DNA of 64,000 bases from positions 1-64,000 of the forward strand of contig VZTI01003270.1 of the NCBI GenBank assembly GCA_013397865.1, given 5' to 3'. A program made the translations under genes and the position numbers. Under the pieces are notes generated by a model. It was given only the letters and a program-made list of their open reading frames with translations, was not told the origin of the DNA and did not search any database. The DNA comes from Struthidea cinerea (Eukaryota > Chordata > Aves > Passeriformes > Corcoracidae). This document shows, one piece after another, positions 49,201 to 60,100 of this stretch (position 1 is its first letter; every line of letters begins with the position of its first letter).

Positions 49201-49999
49201 GATGTTTGGCACAGCGTGAGCAGAAACTCCGTCATGAAGAAGAGACTGAAAACAACAAATCAAGTGATAAGTCTATTAGTAAGTGCAGAAAGTGTTCTGT
49301 AATTGGTTTTGTTTCCTTGAAAGATAACATTGTTTAAGAGGTTAGGGCCTTTATATTTTAGGGGTTTTTTAAATAGCAACTAAAAGTAATGTTTTAAGAA
49401 GGGTTAGATTTTCTTTTAAGCTTGCTTACCTGAATGACCTGACCTGTGCCTAATTTCTTCACAGGGCAGCCTTCTGAGCCATCTCGTGGGCATCTCTGTG
49501 ATGTTACCAATACAGCTGCAGTGCTCCCCAGCACTGGGGATGCAGCAGTTGTCCCTGAAGGTGAAGAACCTCAGTCTCCAAAACGCAAGCGGCGAAGCTG
49601 TACTGTTACTGTGAGCTACAAAGAACCAAGTATTGTAGGGTAGGTTTCTTTACTTTGCAGTTTGATATAAAGTTCATGATTTTTCATCCAATAGAGGATT
49701 TGAGAGGCTTATTTAGATCTTGAAAACAAGACCTTAACAAAAGAGCTCATTCAAAGAAGTCTAGAGTTAGTAATACAGCCTAGTTCATGTGGAGTGGAAC
49801 ATACTAGCTAAAAGTTATTGTTTTAAGTGATGTAGGGAACAGAACTCAGTTTTGCCCCTTTTTTTTTTTTTCAAACAGGAAACTCAGGAGAGGAGATCCA
49901 TTTACAGATACAAGCTTTCTGTGTTCTCCAATTTTCAAGCTGAAAAAAGACGCTAAACGACGTTCTCTTAAGAAAGATTCTACAAAAAAAATACAATGA
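46112..49999 (+). CDS. SGO1: Shugoshin 1, protector of centromeric cohesin (8 coding exons, 590 aa)
   Basis: SGO1 binds PP2A-B56 and cohesin at centromeres and keeps cohesin from being removed by WAPL and phosphorylation until anaphase. Coding exons: 46112-46247, 46331-46527, 46943-47047, 47522-47586, 47747-47886, 48445-49278, 49465-49639 and 49879-49999. They total 1773 nt with consistent GT-AG sites and phases. The start ATG has a good context (AAGATGG). Seen in the protein: an N-terminal basic segment (KSFKDSLSDIKQRM), a predicted coiled coil at about 50-110 with the NN pair (58-59) expected of the PP2A-binding helix, a Y-D-F motif at about 389-391 followed by LTPF (T at about 400) matching the human cohesin-binding site, an acidic stretch, and the C-terminal shugoshin box KRRSCTVTVSYKEP plus KLRRGDPF. 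Human SGO1 is 561 aa, so this is full length. No PxVxI HP1-binding motif is visible. Confidence 0.96.
46331..46527 (+). CDS. SGO1: SGO1 coiled-coil exon
   Basis: Encodes residues 46-111. It is rich in Leu, Glu, Lys and Gln with heptad-like spacing, and includes EATILQLRKDYHILK, which aligns with the human EAQDIILQLRKECYYL helix. This is the dimerisation and PP2A-B56 contact region in the family. Acceptor TTGCAG, donor GAG|GTATTT. Confidence 0.95.
46726..46756. repeat. Perfect 13-bp inverted repeat in an SGO1 intron
   Basis: CTCTTTCTTATTT is followed by a 5-base spacer and its exact reverse complement AAATAAGAAAGAG. It could form a stem-loop in the pre-mRNA about 190 bases before the 46943 exon. 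No function is known to me. Confidence 0.85.
46943..47047 (+). CDS. SGO1: SGO1 third coding exon
   Basis: Encodes 35 residues (112-146), beginning NRLSALNEIISKVSQNLL, in phase 0 at both ends. It continues the helical region. Acceptor CATTAG, donor ATG|GTAGGT. Confidence 0.9.
47522..47586 (+). CDS. SGO1: SGO1 fourth coding exon
   Basis: A 65-nt exon that begins in phase 0 and ends in phase 2. It opens with AATCG, as the preceding exon does (both encode N-R), so a small exon duplication is possible but unproven. Acceptor TTGACAG, donor AAT|GTGAGT. Confidence 0.85.
47747..47886 (+). CDS. SGO1: SGO1 fifth coding exon
   Basis: A 140-nt exon, in frame after a phase-2 donor, encoding GSPKCVLEDNPVLPSG and a Ser/Asp-containing segment. 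Acceptor TCTCTAG, donor AAAG|GTAACT. The region is poorly conserved between species, so support is from frame, phase and splice signals. Confidence 0.85.
48445..49278 (+). CDS. SGO1: SGO1 large central exon
   Basis: An 834-nt exon corresponding to the large exon of mammalian SGO1. It carries the Y-D-F and HLTPFRQ cohesin-binding segment, then an acidic EVEEEEDSAE stretch and a KKKRRR basic cluster. The open frame continues past the donor (GTAAGT at 49279) to 49337, but the next exon joins cleanly in phase 1, so the shorter end is preferred; read-through would give a truncated isoform. Confidence 0.95.
49465..49639 (+). CDS. SGO1: SGO1 seventh coding exon (shugoshin box start)
   Basis: Encodes the DVTN motif and the first half of the C-terminal box (SPKRKRRSCTVTVSYKEP), equivalent to human ALPKRRCTASVNYKEP. 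The human block containing the HP1-binding PVVKI sequence between these motifs has no counterpart here. Phase 1 in, phase 2 out. Confidence 0.94.
49879..49999 (+). CDS. SGO1: SGO1 last coding exon
   Basis: Encodes KLRRGDPFTDTSFLCSPIFK and a Lys/Arg-rich tail, ending with TGA at 49997-49999. The KLRRGDP motif is the family's contact with phosphorylated histone H2A at centromeres. The acceptor follows a long T run. Confidence 0.95.
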
Positions 50000-50425
50000 G
50001 AAATTGGTTAGTTGTCTTTGAGATTTTCAGCAAAACCGTGCTCGTACCATGAAGAAAGTAATTTTCTGGATGGAATACTTTTTTGCACAATATGTTATAT
50101 AAATATGTAAATAGCTATGTTTCTTGTATTAAGGATATCAGATGAAGGGGGCCTGGATTTTTTTCTAGTGACTTGTTTTTAATATGGATTGATTACTTTT
50201 GTAACTAAAGCAATTCTATTCAAGCTTCTTTTGAATGGATCTAGCAGTATATGAGAAATCTGTGATGGATAAGATGGTGAATGTTATTTTATGGGTGAAC
50301 CTTAGCACTTAAGATGTTTTCGGCAGGAAGTATTTTTAATACAGATCTGTGTTTGTACAGATCTTGTTTATGTGATGGTTGTAGTTTCATGTTGAATCCT
50401 ATAATAAACATCTTAGTGTTTGGAA
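50000..50425 (+). promoter_or_regulatory. SGO1: SGO1 3'UTR and polyadenylation signal
   Basis: Begins after the TGA. A canonical AATAAA lies at 50403-50408, followed by a GT-rich stretch at about 50415-50460 that suits a downstream element, so cleavage is expected near 50420-50430. Other AATAAA-like sites occur further right (about 51047) and could be used by longer transcripts. Confidence 0.7.
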
Positions 50426-51251
50426 GTGGCTCTGAATGGGTTGGTGTTCCTGTGGCAGTTTCCATAGTTACTCCAAGGGCACTAATGTCAGCAGTGGGCA
50501 TTACAGAGGCCTGTGTACTGTCCCCATCTTATGTGGTGGCCTATGCACTGCTCAGAAGCAGTTTACCAGCTGTAATTTGATTCTGTAGCTGCAGCTCAGG
50601 CTTAGTTGGTCCTGCACTGAGTGCAAGTTAGGGTCAACCAGACAGAAACAAAGCAAATTTCTCGTGAAGGTTGGTGAAGAAGGCTCCACTTTGGTGGAAT
50701 GTAAACTATTAGTCCCAACTGTTGCAGGACATTCGTAATAGTTTATAATAGTTTTGTCCCTGCTTTGCCCAGTGCCTTTCCCAGAGGAAGAGCTGCCACA
50801 TTGGAGCTTGTGCTATTTAGTGCTGCTCTAGCCTGCATATGAGAACAACAGTGTTATCAGCTGTCCACCCCTCAAACTACTTTTACTTTGCTTGAGACAC
50901 ACTTAAGTATTAAAGGGTACGTGAATACCCAAATGAAAGCTACATTCCAAATAACTAATGGGAAAGTGCAAAAACTACACACTCGTCATTTGTTTTGCAA
51001 GACTGCCTGTTCCACTTCAATAGGTGCAAGATCTCTCCCTTTCTGTAATAAAAATGTTAATTACTATTTGACTTGTAACTTCTTGCATGACTCTTAACGA
51101 TAACACTAGCTGCAGCTACTGAGTGTTTGAAAATAGTTGTTCACAACACAGCTTTCGGATGTTTGAATGGAAACTTTATCTTTGTATCCTAAAATTCTAG
51201 CCACATGGCCTCACCATCTCAATCTGGAATTCTAGAACTAGAGGAACTTAA
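50426..51251. other. Convergent intergenic sequence, no gene seen
   Basis: Sequence after the likely SGO1 cleavage site. The open frames (70-90 codons) show no domain. Some of it may be the end of a longer SGO1 3'UTR. Confidence 0.5.
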
Positions 51252-51374
51252 GCAGAGTGGTTGAGTTGGTTAGAGCCTAGTGTTAATAATGCCAAGCTTG
51301 TGGGTTCCATCCCTGTATAGGCCATTCACTCAAGAGGTGCACTTAATGCTCCTTGAGGGTATTCTGTGAACCTC
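51252..51374 (+). mobile_element. tRNA-Ile-derived SINE with CR1-like tail (TguSINE1-like)
   Basis: The head at 51252-51323 aligns by eye along its length with tRNA-Ile(AAT). It has an A-box-like GAGTTGGTTAGAGC, an anticodon loop TTAATAA at 51283-51289 with AAT at 51285-51287, a B-box-like GGGTTCCATCC at 51302-51312, and a GGCCA end. The acceptor and D stems are mismatched, so it is not a functional tRNA. After a short linker comes 'aatgctccttgagggt...attctgtga', which resembles a CR1 3' end with an internal deletion. Known: passerine TguSINE1 elements have this architecture. Inferred: an old, diverged insertion between the SGO1 and KAT2B 3' ends. A lone tRNA pseudogene is the alternative. 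Confidence 0.75.
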
Positions 51375-52254
51375 AGATGCTTTCATGAAGCAAATCTGGA
51401 ACAGCTGTTCTATCAGGGACAGAAAAAGAACAGGGTGATTGCAAAGCAGCCCACGGCAGGTGTGGTGGGTTTTTTTCTTATTGGATTGAGCAAGCTTGAA
51501 GAATTGAAGTGATGGAACTGTGTAAGGAAGAAATCAGTCCTTCCTGATCTCAAATGTTTTCTCTAGAAGTGTTCAGTAAAACAGCTCTTGGCCACTGTTG
51601 CTACCCTTTGAACAGAACACTTTCACAGGACCAAATTCAAGTGGATGGGGAAAAAAAAACATCTCTTCCTAGTCTATAATTATCTGTCACATATTGGACA
51701 AGTGCAGGCTTTGTTTATGTGACTATAATAAGTGACCATCTCAGTACCATTATGGTGATGGTACAAGCTCAACCTGGACTGCAGTGTGCTGCTACATACA
51801 TTATGTATTGTGAGTGAAGGACTCTTGAAAGCAAATACCAGCAAATAGCGTAAGAATGCTTTGAGGTGAAAAAATCAAAACTTTGGAACAGCTAAGTCAA
51901 GGAACTGTTGGAAATGTTGAGGAGGTGGGAGTAACAGCACTGTATCCATAAACCTGGGAATGCTACTTGGACTGGTCACACCTCAGCCCATCGTCCTCTT
52001 GGTGATCCCGGAGGCCATTTCACCTATTTTCTATCCTACCTGGAAGAGGCACTGACAGCACTCCTGTAGCTTCACTGTGCTTGGTTGTGACATTGCTTCA
52101 GTATGTATGTTTGTATCACAAGTACTAACTAATGAAAAAAAGAGACCAAAATAAGTAGGGTTTTGTACATATATAATTTAAAACTATTCTGTACCAGTAC
52201 AATATATTAATTTGACAAATGTAAAGTTCATCAGCTGTTAAAGCATTTGCAAAA
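51375..52254. other. Convergent intergenic sequence, no gene seen
   Basis: Non-coding sequence between the SINE and the inferred KAT2B polyadenylation site. Nothing recognisable was found. Confidence 0.5.
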
Positions 52255-52901
52255 ACCACATATCCTACCATAACTTTATTGCACAGTATCTATGAAAATA
52301 TTAATTCTTAAATTAGAAAACACGTTTCAATATAGAAGAGACAATCTGATTGAAAGACGATAAGAAAATCTACTCTGAAAATAACAAAAATTCACAGGTT
52401 ACCAAGCTTAACAGGTGCATCTGTAGGCCCAATCTACAAAACAGGTTTATAGCATCCTGTTCTGGCTATTAAAGAAAAAGTACTCACTGTACCTTTGTTA
52501 TAGAGCCCAATGTAGGTCAGACTAAATTCATACAAAACACGATGGCAAGTCCAGCATTAACATTTTGAATACCTTGGGTAGCACATTTACTACTTCTAGA
52601 TAGTTCCTGACATCTCCTTGCTGAAGTGATCTGTGATCTAACATTGCACAGGCATTTTGCAGGAATAGATTCTTTGACTCAGCACAGGATTGGTTTTCTC
52701 AGTCTCATAACTTGAATTTTACCAGTGTAACGTCTGTAAATATAAAACACCAAGAATGAAAGTTTAATCTGTTTTTCACAAAAGCAGTTATAATTTACAG
52801 TTACAAACTCTAATTAGAAAATGTCAAGGGACAGCTTTTTGGCCTGTACTGATCTCCATTAAGGATTTAGGTGTACCTCTTAAATGCAGTGTAAGCAACA
52901 A

Positions 52902-52928
52902 AATATATATATATATATGTATATGTAT
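52902..52928. repeat. (AT)n microsatellite in KAT2B 3'UTR
   Basis: About eight AT dinucleotides followed by degenerate ATGTATATGTAT. It is self-complementary and within the inferred UTR. Confidence 0.85.
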
Positions 52929-53308
52929 TATGAGCGTGTGTGTTCTTTTTGAAGACATACTAAGAGCTGTAAAATGTTAATATGTTCCTGGGTCTAAATA
53001 ATCACAGTTAATAAGAATTTACAATAAAGCTTGGTAGAAAATCCAGTTTACCACAGAGCCAAGTATCTAAGCTCAAAGCTGTCCTACATTGTCTTCTTTT
53101 GTGTACAATAGTCTTATTTCTGCTGAACAATCTAAAGAATTTAGCAGTGAAGAGTAGTAAGTAGGGTGGATCATGAAGTGCATCAAAACCTTAACTCTAC
53201 TAAGCCAATTAAAATTGTGTAGTAGATGCGAAGTAGTCTCTAAAGTTATTTTGGGTACTTATGTCCTGCATAAGCCAAGTCACTATGACATCACGCATCT
53301 AGCCAGAT

Positions 53309-53337
53309 TTTTTTTTTCTCTTTTTTTTTTTTTTTCT
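53309..53337. repeat. T-rich homopolymer tract in KAT2B 3'UTR
   Basis: Two T runs split by CTC on the plus strand, hence an A-rich tract in the KAT2B transcript. It could cause internal oligo-dT priming in cDNA data. Confidence 0.8.
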
Positions 53338-53969
53338 TAAAGAGTGGTTATGAGATTACAATTTGCAGGTAAAATATTTATCAAAACTGAAAATGAATAG
53401 AAAAACTTGCATCTATCAATGATTACAGGCAATCCTTTTTCAGAACTGACTGCTCTTCTCTCACAGCTTCTCAACCAGCTGAGTGTTTCTTTTAAAAAAT
53501 AATATCTTATAAAAAGATTCTACAAAGAAACAAGTGTTTCAGAACCCCCCCATACCTGTTGTTTTCCCTTACGATTTTCTTTTTTACTGGAAAAAATAAT
53601 AAAACTTTATCAAATAGGTACTGCATTAGGTAAGCTATAACATTTGGTGTCTGGGAATTTTCTTCATCTTCCCAAACATGTGCAACTTCCCCCATGTTTG
53701 TGGGGTTTCTGAGGCTGTAGCTGATAAACTTATTACGAACATAAGGTAATCGGCACACAAAAGAAATTTTCCGTAATTAAATACATTATAAAGCATTTTA
53801 ATAAAATAATTTTTGTAACTTCAGTATAATACATGTTTGCAAAACTAAAAGGGTTTTAAAAAGTGCTAAGTATTAAACAGAAGTTTCTTGAAAATCCCAC
53901 AACTCGGATATAGAACGGCTTTCCCTGTCCATAACATAGGCACACTATTTGGTTGTAAAAAAGACAGTG

Positions 53970-54163
53970 TCACTTGTCAATTAATCCAGCTTCTTTAATT
54001 TTTGTGTAGAAGAATTTCTCCAGTATATTGGCACATTTGTAGTATTCACTCTCGGGGGGGTTGTACTCTCTGCAGTTTGTAAAGACTCGCTGCAAGTCTG
54101 CCATGAATAATTTCTTAGACACGTAGTACCTGTTCTTGAGTCGCTCGCTCATTGTTTTGAGAT
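53970..54163 (-). CDS. KAT2B: KAT2B last coding exon: bromodomain C-terminal half
   Basis: Encodes DLKTMSERLKNRYYVSKKLF through EYNPPESEYYKCANILEKFF to AGLIDK and TGA at 53972-53970. The Asn of EYNPP is the acetyl-lysine anchor in bromodomains. Acceptor TGTGCAG. The open frame upstream of the acceptor is intron. Confidence 0.96.
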
Positions 54164-57100
54164 CTGCACAGAAGAAAAATACATTAACAGCGTTTGATTC
54201 AAATACTTTTTGTGTGCAATATCCCTTCAGACTGATTTGCCATTTAACATGAACTGGCAAAGCTAGGATTTGGAATGGAAATTGCTTTCATCTAAGGCAT
54301 GCTCCAACTGAGCTGCTGGAACTAAGCAATATTTCACTGTAAGGATGAATTTATGTAGAGTTTACTTTTAATTCTTTAAAACATTAAAGCTTTTTTTTTT
54401 TCCTGCTCTCATACTTAGAGCTCTGAGTTTTCTGTGGGTAGTAGATGTCTCTAATGCTCTTCTGACTGTCCTGAGACAACCTGTTCTCAGTTCTGCTGGA
54501 GGAGGCCTTAGGGGTATATAAGGCAAAGAATTAATCTCAAAACATGTATGTTAACCTAAAATCCTTACTGCTGTGCAAACACAGCAGAGAAGATACACTG
54601 GTCTATACTACAGGCAGGATTTGCAGCTTTGAAAAAAAGATTGAATTTTTCCTACACTCTACATATATTTTTATTACCTCTTCAGAGTTTATAGTTGTAT
54701 ATCCTTTTTAAGAATCATGTGAGAACTGATCTCCCCTGCTTTCAGAGCATCATGCAAAACATTTACTTACAGAACATTCTTTAAGAACTGTTCTCCTTTA
54801 TACTAAAATCAGTCATCCATAAAATATGTTAATCACCTCAGTGTTCTCCATATAGTTGCTTTCCCAGTCATTCTCATCAGGCATTTAAAAATTCTGTCTA
54901 TATTACAAGTGTTCTAGGAGTGAATACAGGAATAGAAGTAGTGGGAGGTGTGCTGGATGCCTTGGCTTTTCTCACCTCAGATGCTCTAACAACTATTTTT
55001 TTAGCAATGCTTGAGCCAGGCACCAGCAGCACCTTTGTGAAACTGTAACAGATGTAGCTGAAATGAAGAAGACTTAATGTCCACGAGTTGCAAGGACAAC
55101 AGAGACCAAAGACCTCCAATGCAAAGGAATTAAAGTTTTTAACTTCAGATTTAAAAACATGGTTGTATTTTTGTTTTGGTAATGTTTTGGGGGGCTCTGG
55201 AGGGTGTTTTGTTTTTTTTTTTTTTTTAAGGGAGATTTGAATTTATTAAAAGATAAGAAAACCCTGTCAACTTGACAAGATGGGATTATTTAAGGAAAGT
55301 TTGATGGATGCTCTCAAATACCTTTTCCAATGATACAGAACTTGCCACTCCCTAATTTTGCACAGTATTGTACTATTTGCAAAAGTAAAGGCTCATTCAG
55401 CTCTCATTAAGTCTGAAATTCAGGTGCCTATACCTAAAGTAGATATCCATAGACTAATTATAGCACCCAGCTGAGAAGGCTGTTCAGCTCACCCTAAAGG
55501 AAAAGTTGCCTGGCTGGAGAGTTAAGCTGTTCTCCTCTAAGTGCAGTGAAAGTTTGGTTCCATCTGTCACTCAGCCATACAGCTTTTGAATGGCAGATGA
55601 AAAGGGAAAAAACCCCCCAACGAGTATTGCTTCAAAGAGCACCCGAAGAGCACTTAAAACAGGGGTAAAAAAGCATTTATACATGAGAACTGACCTTAGG
55701 AGGTAGTAAAAAAATTTACAGGCATACCTCTCAAAAACTGTACAATTTAGTCTGTACACAAACATAAATGCAAATGTTATATCTTGTCTGAGCAACTTTT
55801 TACAGTATCAGCATGCTGGTAGGGAAAGCAGAAAGAAATCTGAAGTTAAACATGAATCGGGGCACAGTTTAGTCATGCTGGGTTCCTTAGCTGAAAAAAA
55901 ACAAAACAAAACTAAACCAAAGACCTCATCTTAACCATCACAGTAAACTGCTGCCCCCACCTCTAGTGTAATGCATCTGAACAAGGAAAGGACAGACAAC
56001 ATTCCTACTCTGGGTTTGCCAACTCAGGTAAATTCTTTGTAACCACTGTTCAGATTAAACAGTCAGCTAGATCTGCTCAGAAAAGCAGATAGAGAAAACT
56101 CTGCCACAGAAGGGGATTAACATTCTTTTTCTTCATTGGTAGAAAATACATTTATGTCAGGGACACAGGAAGCCAGTGATTGGTTTATAAAGTATATGTG
56201 TATCTGCTACTTGGGAATGATAACCTGAATATAAAAAAATAATTAAACTAAATTGATATACATGGGCTTGGAGCCTATGCAAAGCAACATGACCAAACAC
56301 TTATTCTTTAAGAAACTGATGGCTAGTAGCCTGCCATGAACCTGTGTTTCATTCTCTAACGATATAAAAGGGTTTAAAAATTGTAATCAGAATGATAGAG
56401 GTGAGTATTGCATAAAGGAGGAAGGAGTGCCAGAATTCAGTCTTAAATCTGGTGCAGTACAAATCAAGCACCCATTTAGAGTATCACTGAATTATCATTG
56501 AAATGATGTGTCCCAGAAGTCAAAAACAGGGTCATAAGACAAGCAGTCAAAAGAAAAACATTATTAGCAGTTGTGTACTTCCCTTTGCAAGCAATCCTAC
56601 ATAAACAATAGCTGCATTACTTATGAGTAAGAATAAATAAATAAATAAATATAACACCTCAGACAACTGTGGCAGATCTAAAAGACAAAGATAAAAGTTA
56701 GCTTACAATCAGTTGCATGAAGCATTTTCCTAAACTTAAATTGGAGCAAAGTGTTGAGACTTAGAAAACCCTGGAACCTTTGAAAATGTTTTCTCTACAT
56801 GATTTAGAAATCTTAAATCTGTATTTCAAAGCAATTCAAATGCTCAGGTGTTCCTGAAAGTTTGCCTTCAGGTTTTTTAACATATGAGTAGGATCTGCAA
56901 TGACCAGTTACTACACACAAGAACATATTCCTACAACTCACCTACACCAGCTCAGTCCTAAAAGCTTCTAGCTGACTGCACCATTTAAGAGCTTGTTAGG
57001 GTTCTCTAGGGCACGCTGAGATTTCAGGTATGTACAACATACATGTTTCACAAAGGTCACAGAGCACTCATCAATTTCAAATGACAGCACCACACTCTTG

Positions 57101-60100
57101 ACAATTCAGAACTGCAAGGTATTCAGCTGCAAGTAACATACCTTTTTTCATAAAACAATCAGATTAAAATTTATCTGCTGAATCTGCAGCTATAATGATT
57201 TTTAAACTCTATACTTAGAAAATGTTAATGGCATTACCCATGGGAAACCTTATAACTTCATAATATCCAGGAGCTTCTGTTCTCTTCACGGGTTCCATGA
57301 AGGGCCAAGCGCTTTGATGGCTCTTTGGTAAAGAAAAAAGTAAGGTATCTAATATGGAAACTAGATATTGGAAATAATTTAAAAATCTTTACAGAAAATA
57401 AACTAGAAGTAGCACTCACCTTCACTTGCTGCAGGATGGTTTTTAATGTGCTGTAAAGTTGATCTGGATCCTTGGGCTCCTTACTTGAAGAAAAATACAA
57501 ATAGAAAAAGATTCGTTTGAATCCGTTATCTTCATTCCTACAATTTGCATCTTACCTAAAAGCAAGTCCAAAGTTTCAAGCATTTTATGGAAGAAATAAA
57601 ATTTAAAACAAGCAAACAAACCCAAATGAAAATCCTCAGAAAAGAACCCCACTACCCAAACCACATTTGCCCACAATAAAAACTAAAATTAAAAAAACAC
57701 CCAAAAAATACTTAAGAACTCATCTCTTGCAGATTATTTATCTGATTTCCAGGGGATGGAAGGAAATAGCAAGTGACATTGTTTAAAGACTTTTCTCAAA
57801 GGAATATCCCAACTGCTTCAACATTTTACTTTGTGTAGCACTTACCCTCTTTCTTTTCCACTTGGTTTCCAGCCAGTCTCTCCTGTACACCAACAACATG
57901 AGATATTATATGGGAACTACAGTAGGTCAAAACATTAACTGAGTTATTGCAACTCAAAGAAGAAAAGCCACTTCAGCATTACTGCAGTAAAATGGGTCTG
58001 TTATAATAAAAGCTACTCTTAATAAATAACATATAAATAACATATTTCCACATAAGTCCACAGCCCCATTCAATTTCCTACATGACTCTTCCTCCAGACT
58101 GCTGAAAACATTCTAAAATATTTCTATATGAAACATTTCTTTTCAATAATTCAACACATATTTTAGTGCAACCCACCCCCTGTAAAGAATAATGATGACA
58201 AAGTTATCCAATCTGATTCCCCAGGGACAAAGAATAAATTGCAGAAAAGCACAGCTGAAAAAAAATCCCCCAGAACATGACACTTAATTTTTTTAACTTC
58301 TGTTTTGTCCTGTAAGTTCATGCCTAGCACAGAAATCATCGTTGTTCAGGAGTGGAGTGCATTAAAATGGTGCCAGAGGGAAACTGCTGCCTACACTGTG
58401 ATACAAATCAAAGAGGGATAACATGTAAGTAAAATTATACACACGTACATAAAAGAGGATCAGCCTGGGATGCCTTGGGGAAATCTCAAAGACAGCAGTT
58501 GTAATGGAAACACAACAATCTTCACAGAAATCAAATCAGCAGACCAAAACAATTACATTCTAATCAAAAAGAACTGTGTGACTACATTAGTATTTCCAGT
58601 CTCGGACCTTTCTTGGGCTATTCTGCTTCTGTTCTACATTAAAAGGGATTGATACATACTAATTCCAGGAATGCTTTCTATAGGAATCTGCCGTACTCCG
58701 TCTTTGAAGCAAGAAAGGCCAGGGTAAACTTTTCGTATTTGAGCTTGCTTCCTTTCTATGAGCTTTTTAATGATCTGTAATAAAGCAGCAGAGAAAACAA
58801 AAAATAATTTATTTGGTCTAAAGTAACCCAGAAGATTAATGCAAAACTGTGATGAACAGAAACATTCTCACTTCCTAACCTTTCAGTCCTTTTCCATGAA
58901 GCTCGTAATGGGGCTGAGCTACCCGACCAAACACTGATTCTGCAAATGAAGCTACCAAGTCTCTCAGCTATTTTGGCACAAATACAGAAAACAAGGAGTC
59001 ATTGCTTGCTCTGTTGATCACAAGCTGCACAGTTCCTGGGAAGACAGGAGTACAGGCAGAGAAGGAAACTTTCTGGAAGAAGGTTTGGGAACTGGCTATA
59101 AAATTTTAACAGCTGGAGCTTCTGAAATGCTTCAGCACAGCTGGTCAAAAATTTCAAGGCACATATTGAATGCATGTATTTTGATGTACGTATATGTTCA
59201 TATCCCAAAATTTTAGAAGTAACCTATTCACTCAAAGTCTCCATATAGCTATCTGCAGGAGTTGCTTATGTATCGATCAAAGATACTCTCATGGAAGATT
59301 TTCTCTGGAGGATGTCAGAATGATGCCACTCTTCAGAACCAAAATTCAACGCTGATTGCAAATGCTAGGGAAAGGCTTTTCCCACTCCTGGGTACACTCT
59401 GTTTTACTTTGCCATCTTATTACCTCAAATTCTAAGCAATTTGCTTTGGTGCTCTTGATAACCACTTAGATACTTATCTAAGCTTTCTGTATCCTGGATA
59501 TGAGACCTTCAAAACTTCGTAACTTGGAGTAAACAAATGCACAGCCATGCAGACAACCAGTTGGATAGACTATTTTCTTTGGAAATCATAAAGATGGACA
59601 TATTTTTATTTTTAAGGACCTTTACTCCCTCACACATAGTATTTCCTCTCAAAGAAGAGAAAAAGATAAAACCAGACTTTCAATAGAGCTTAGAAATGTT
59701 AAGAGAAATGTAGTATACAACAGCACCATGACCAGATTACAGCATAATATGAAAATATTTTCAAACTAATTATTAAATCCAACTTAAGCCCTTCTTATAA
59801 TTTAGGAACCAGTGGCTCTTCCTGACTAAAGCAAGCTGTTCAATCAGTACCAGTGATTGCTCACAAGTCAGTAGGTCGCAAAGCTTTGCATAGAGGGATT
59901 TGTCATATTTTTCAGAATGATTGTAAACAAGCTACTGGTACAGTGTGAGGTGATATGGTCTTAGCAGCCATAGGCATATACTCCAGTTCTTTAAATAAAA
60001 GCTTAGATCCCATGAAAAACTTCACTTCTGAAAGGACAGGTCCTGAAAAGTCTGATGTCTTGTACTGGCCAATACCAGCATTCAAGAAAATCGGTCATAA

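Larger units (their letters stand above)
52255..53969 (-). promoter_or_regulatory. KAT2B: KAT2B 3'UTR and polyadenylation signal
   Basis: On the minus strand the sequence after the stop codon runs without an evident further exon to AATAAA (plus-strand TTTATT at 52275-52280). A GT-rich stretch follows it on the minus strand. This gives a 3'UTR of about 1.7 kb, a reasonable length for this gene. It includes an (AT)n run and a T-rich tract on the plus strand. The 3' end is inferred from signals only. Confidence 0.6.

Noticed and set aside
48396..49337. SGO1 large exon taken as the full 313-codon open frame
   Set aside because: The first 16 codons precede a clear acceptor and the last 20 follow a GTAAGT donor; phases on both sides fit the shorter exon.
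51252..51323. Functional tRNA-Ile gene
   Set aside because: Acceptor and D-stem pairs are broken, several invariant positions are altered, and a CR1-like tail follows, so a SINE or pseudogene is preferred.
57420..57479. KAT2B exon starting at the later acceptor (GTAAG|GAGCCC)
   Set aside because: It would not keep frame with the upstream 37-nt exon; the acceptor four bases earlier does.
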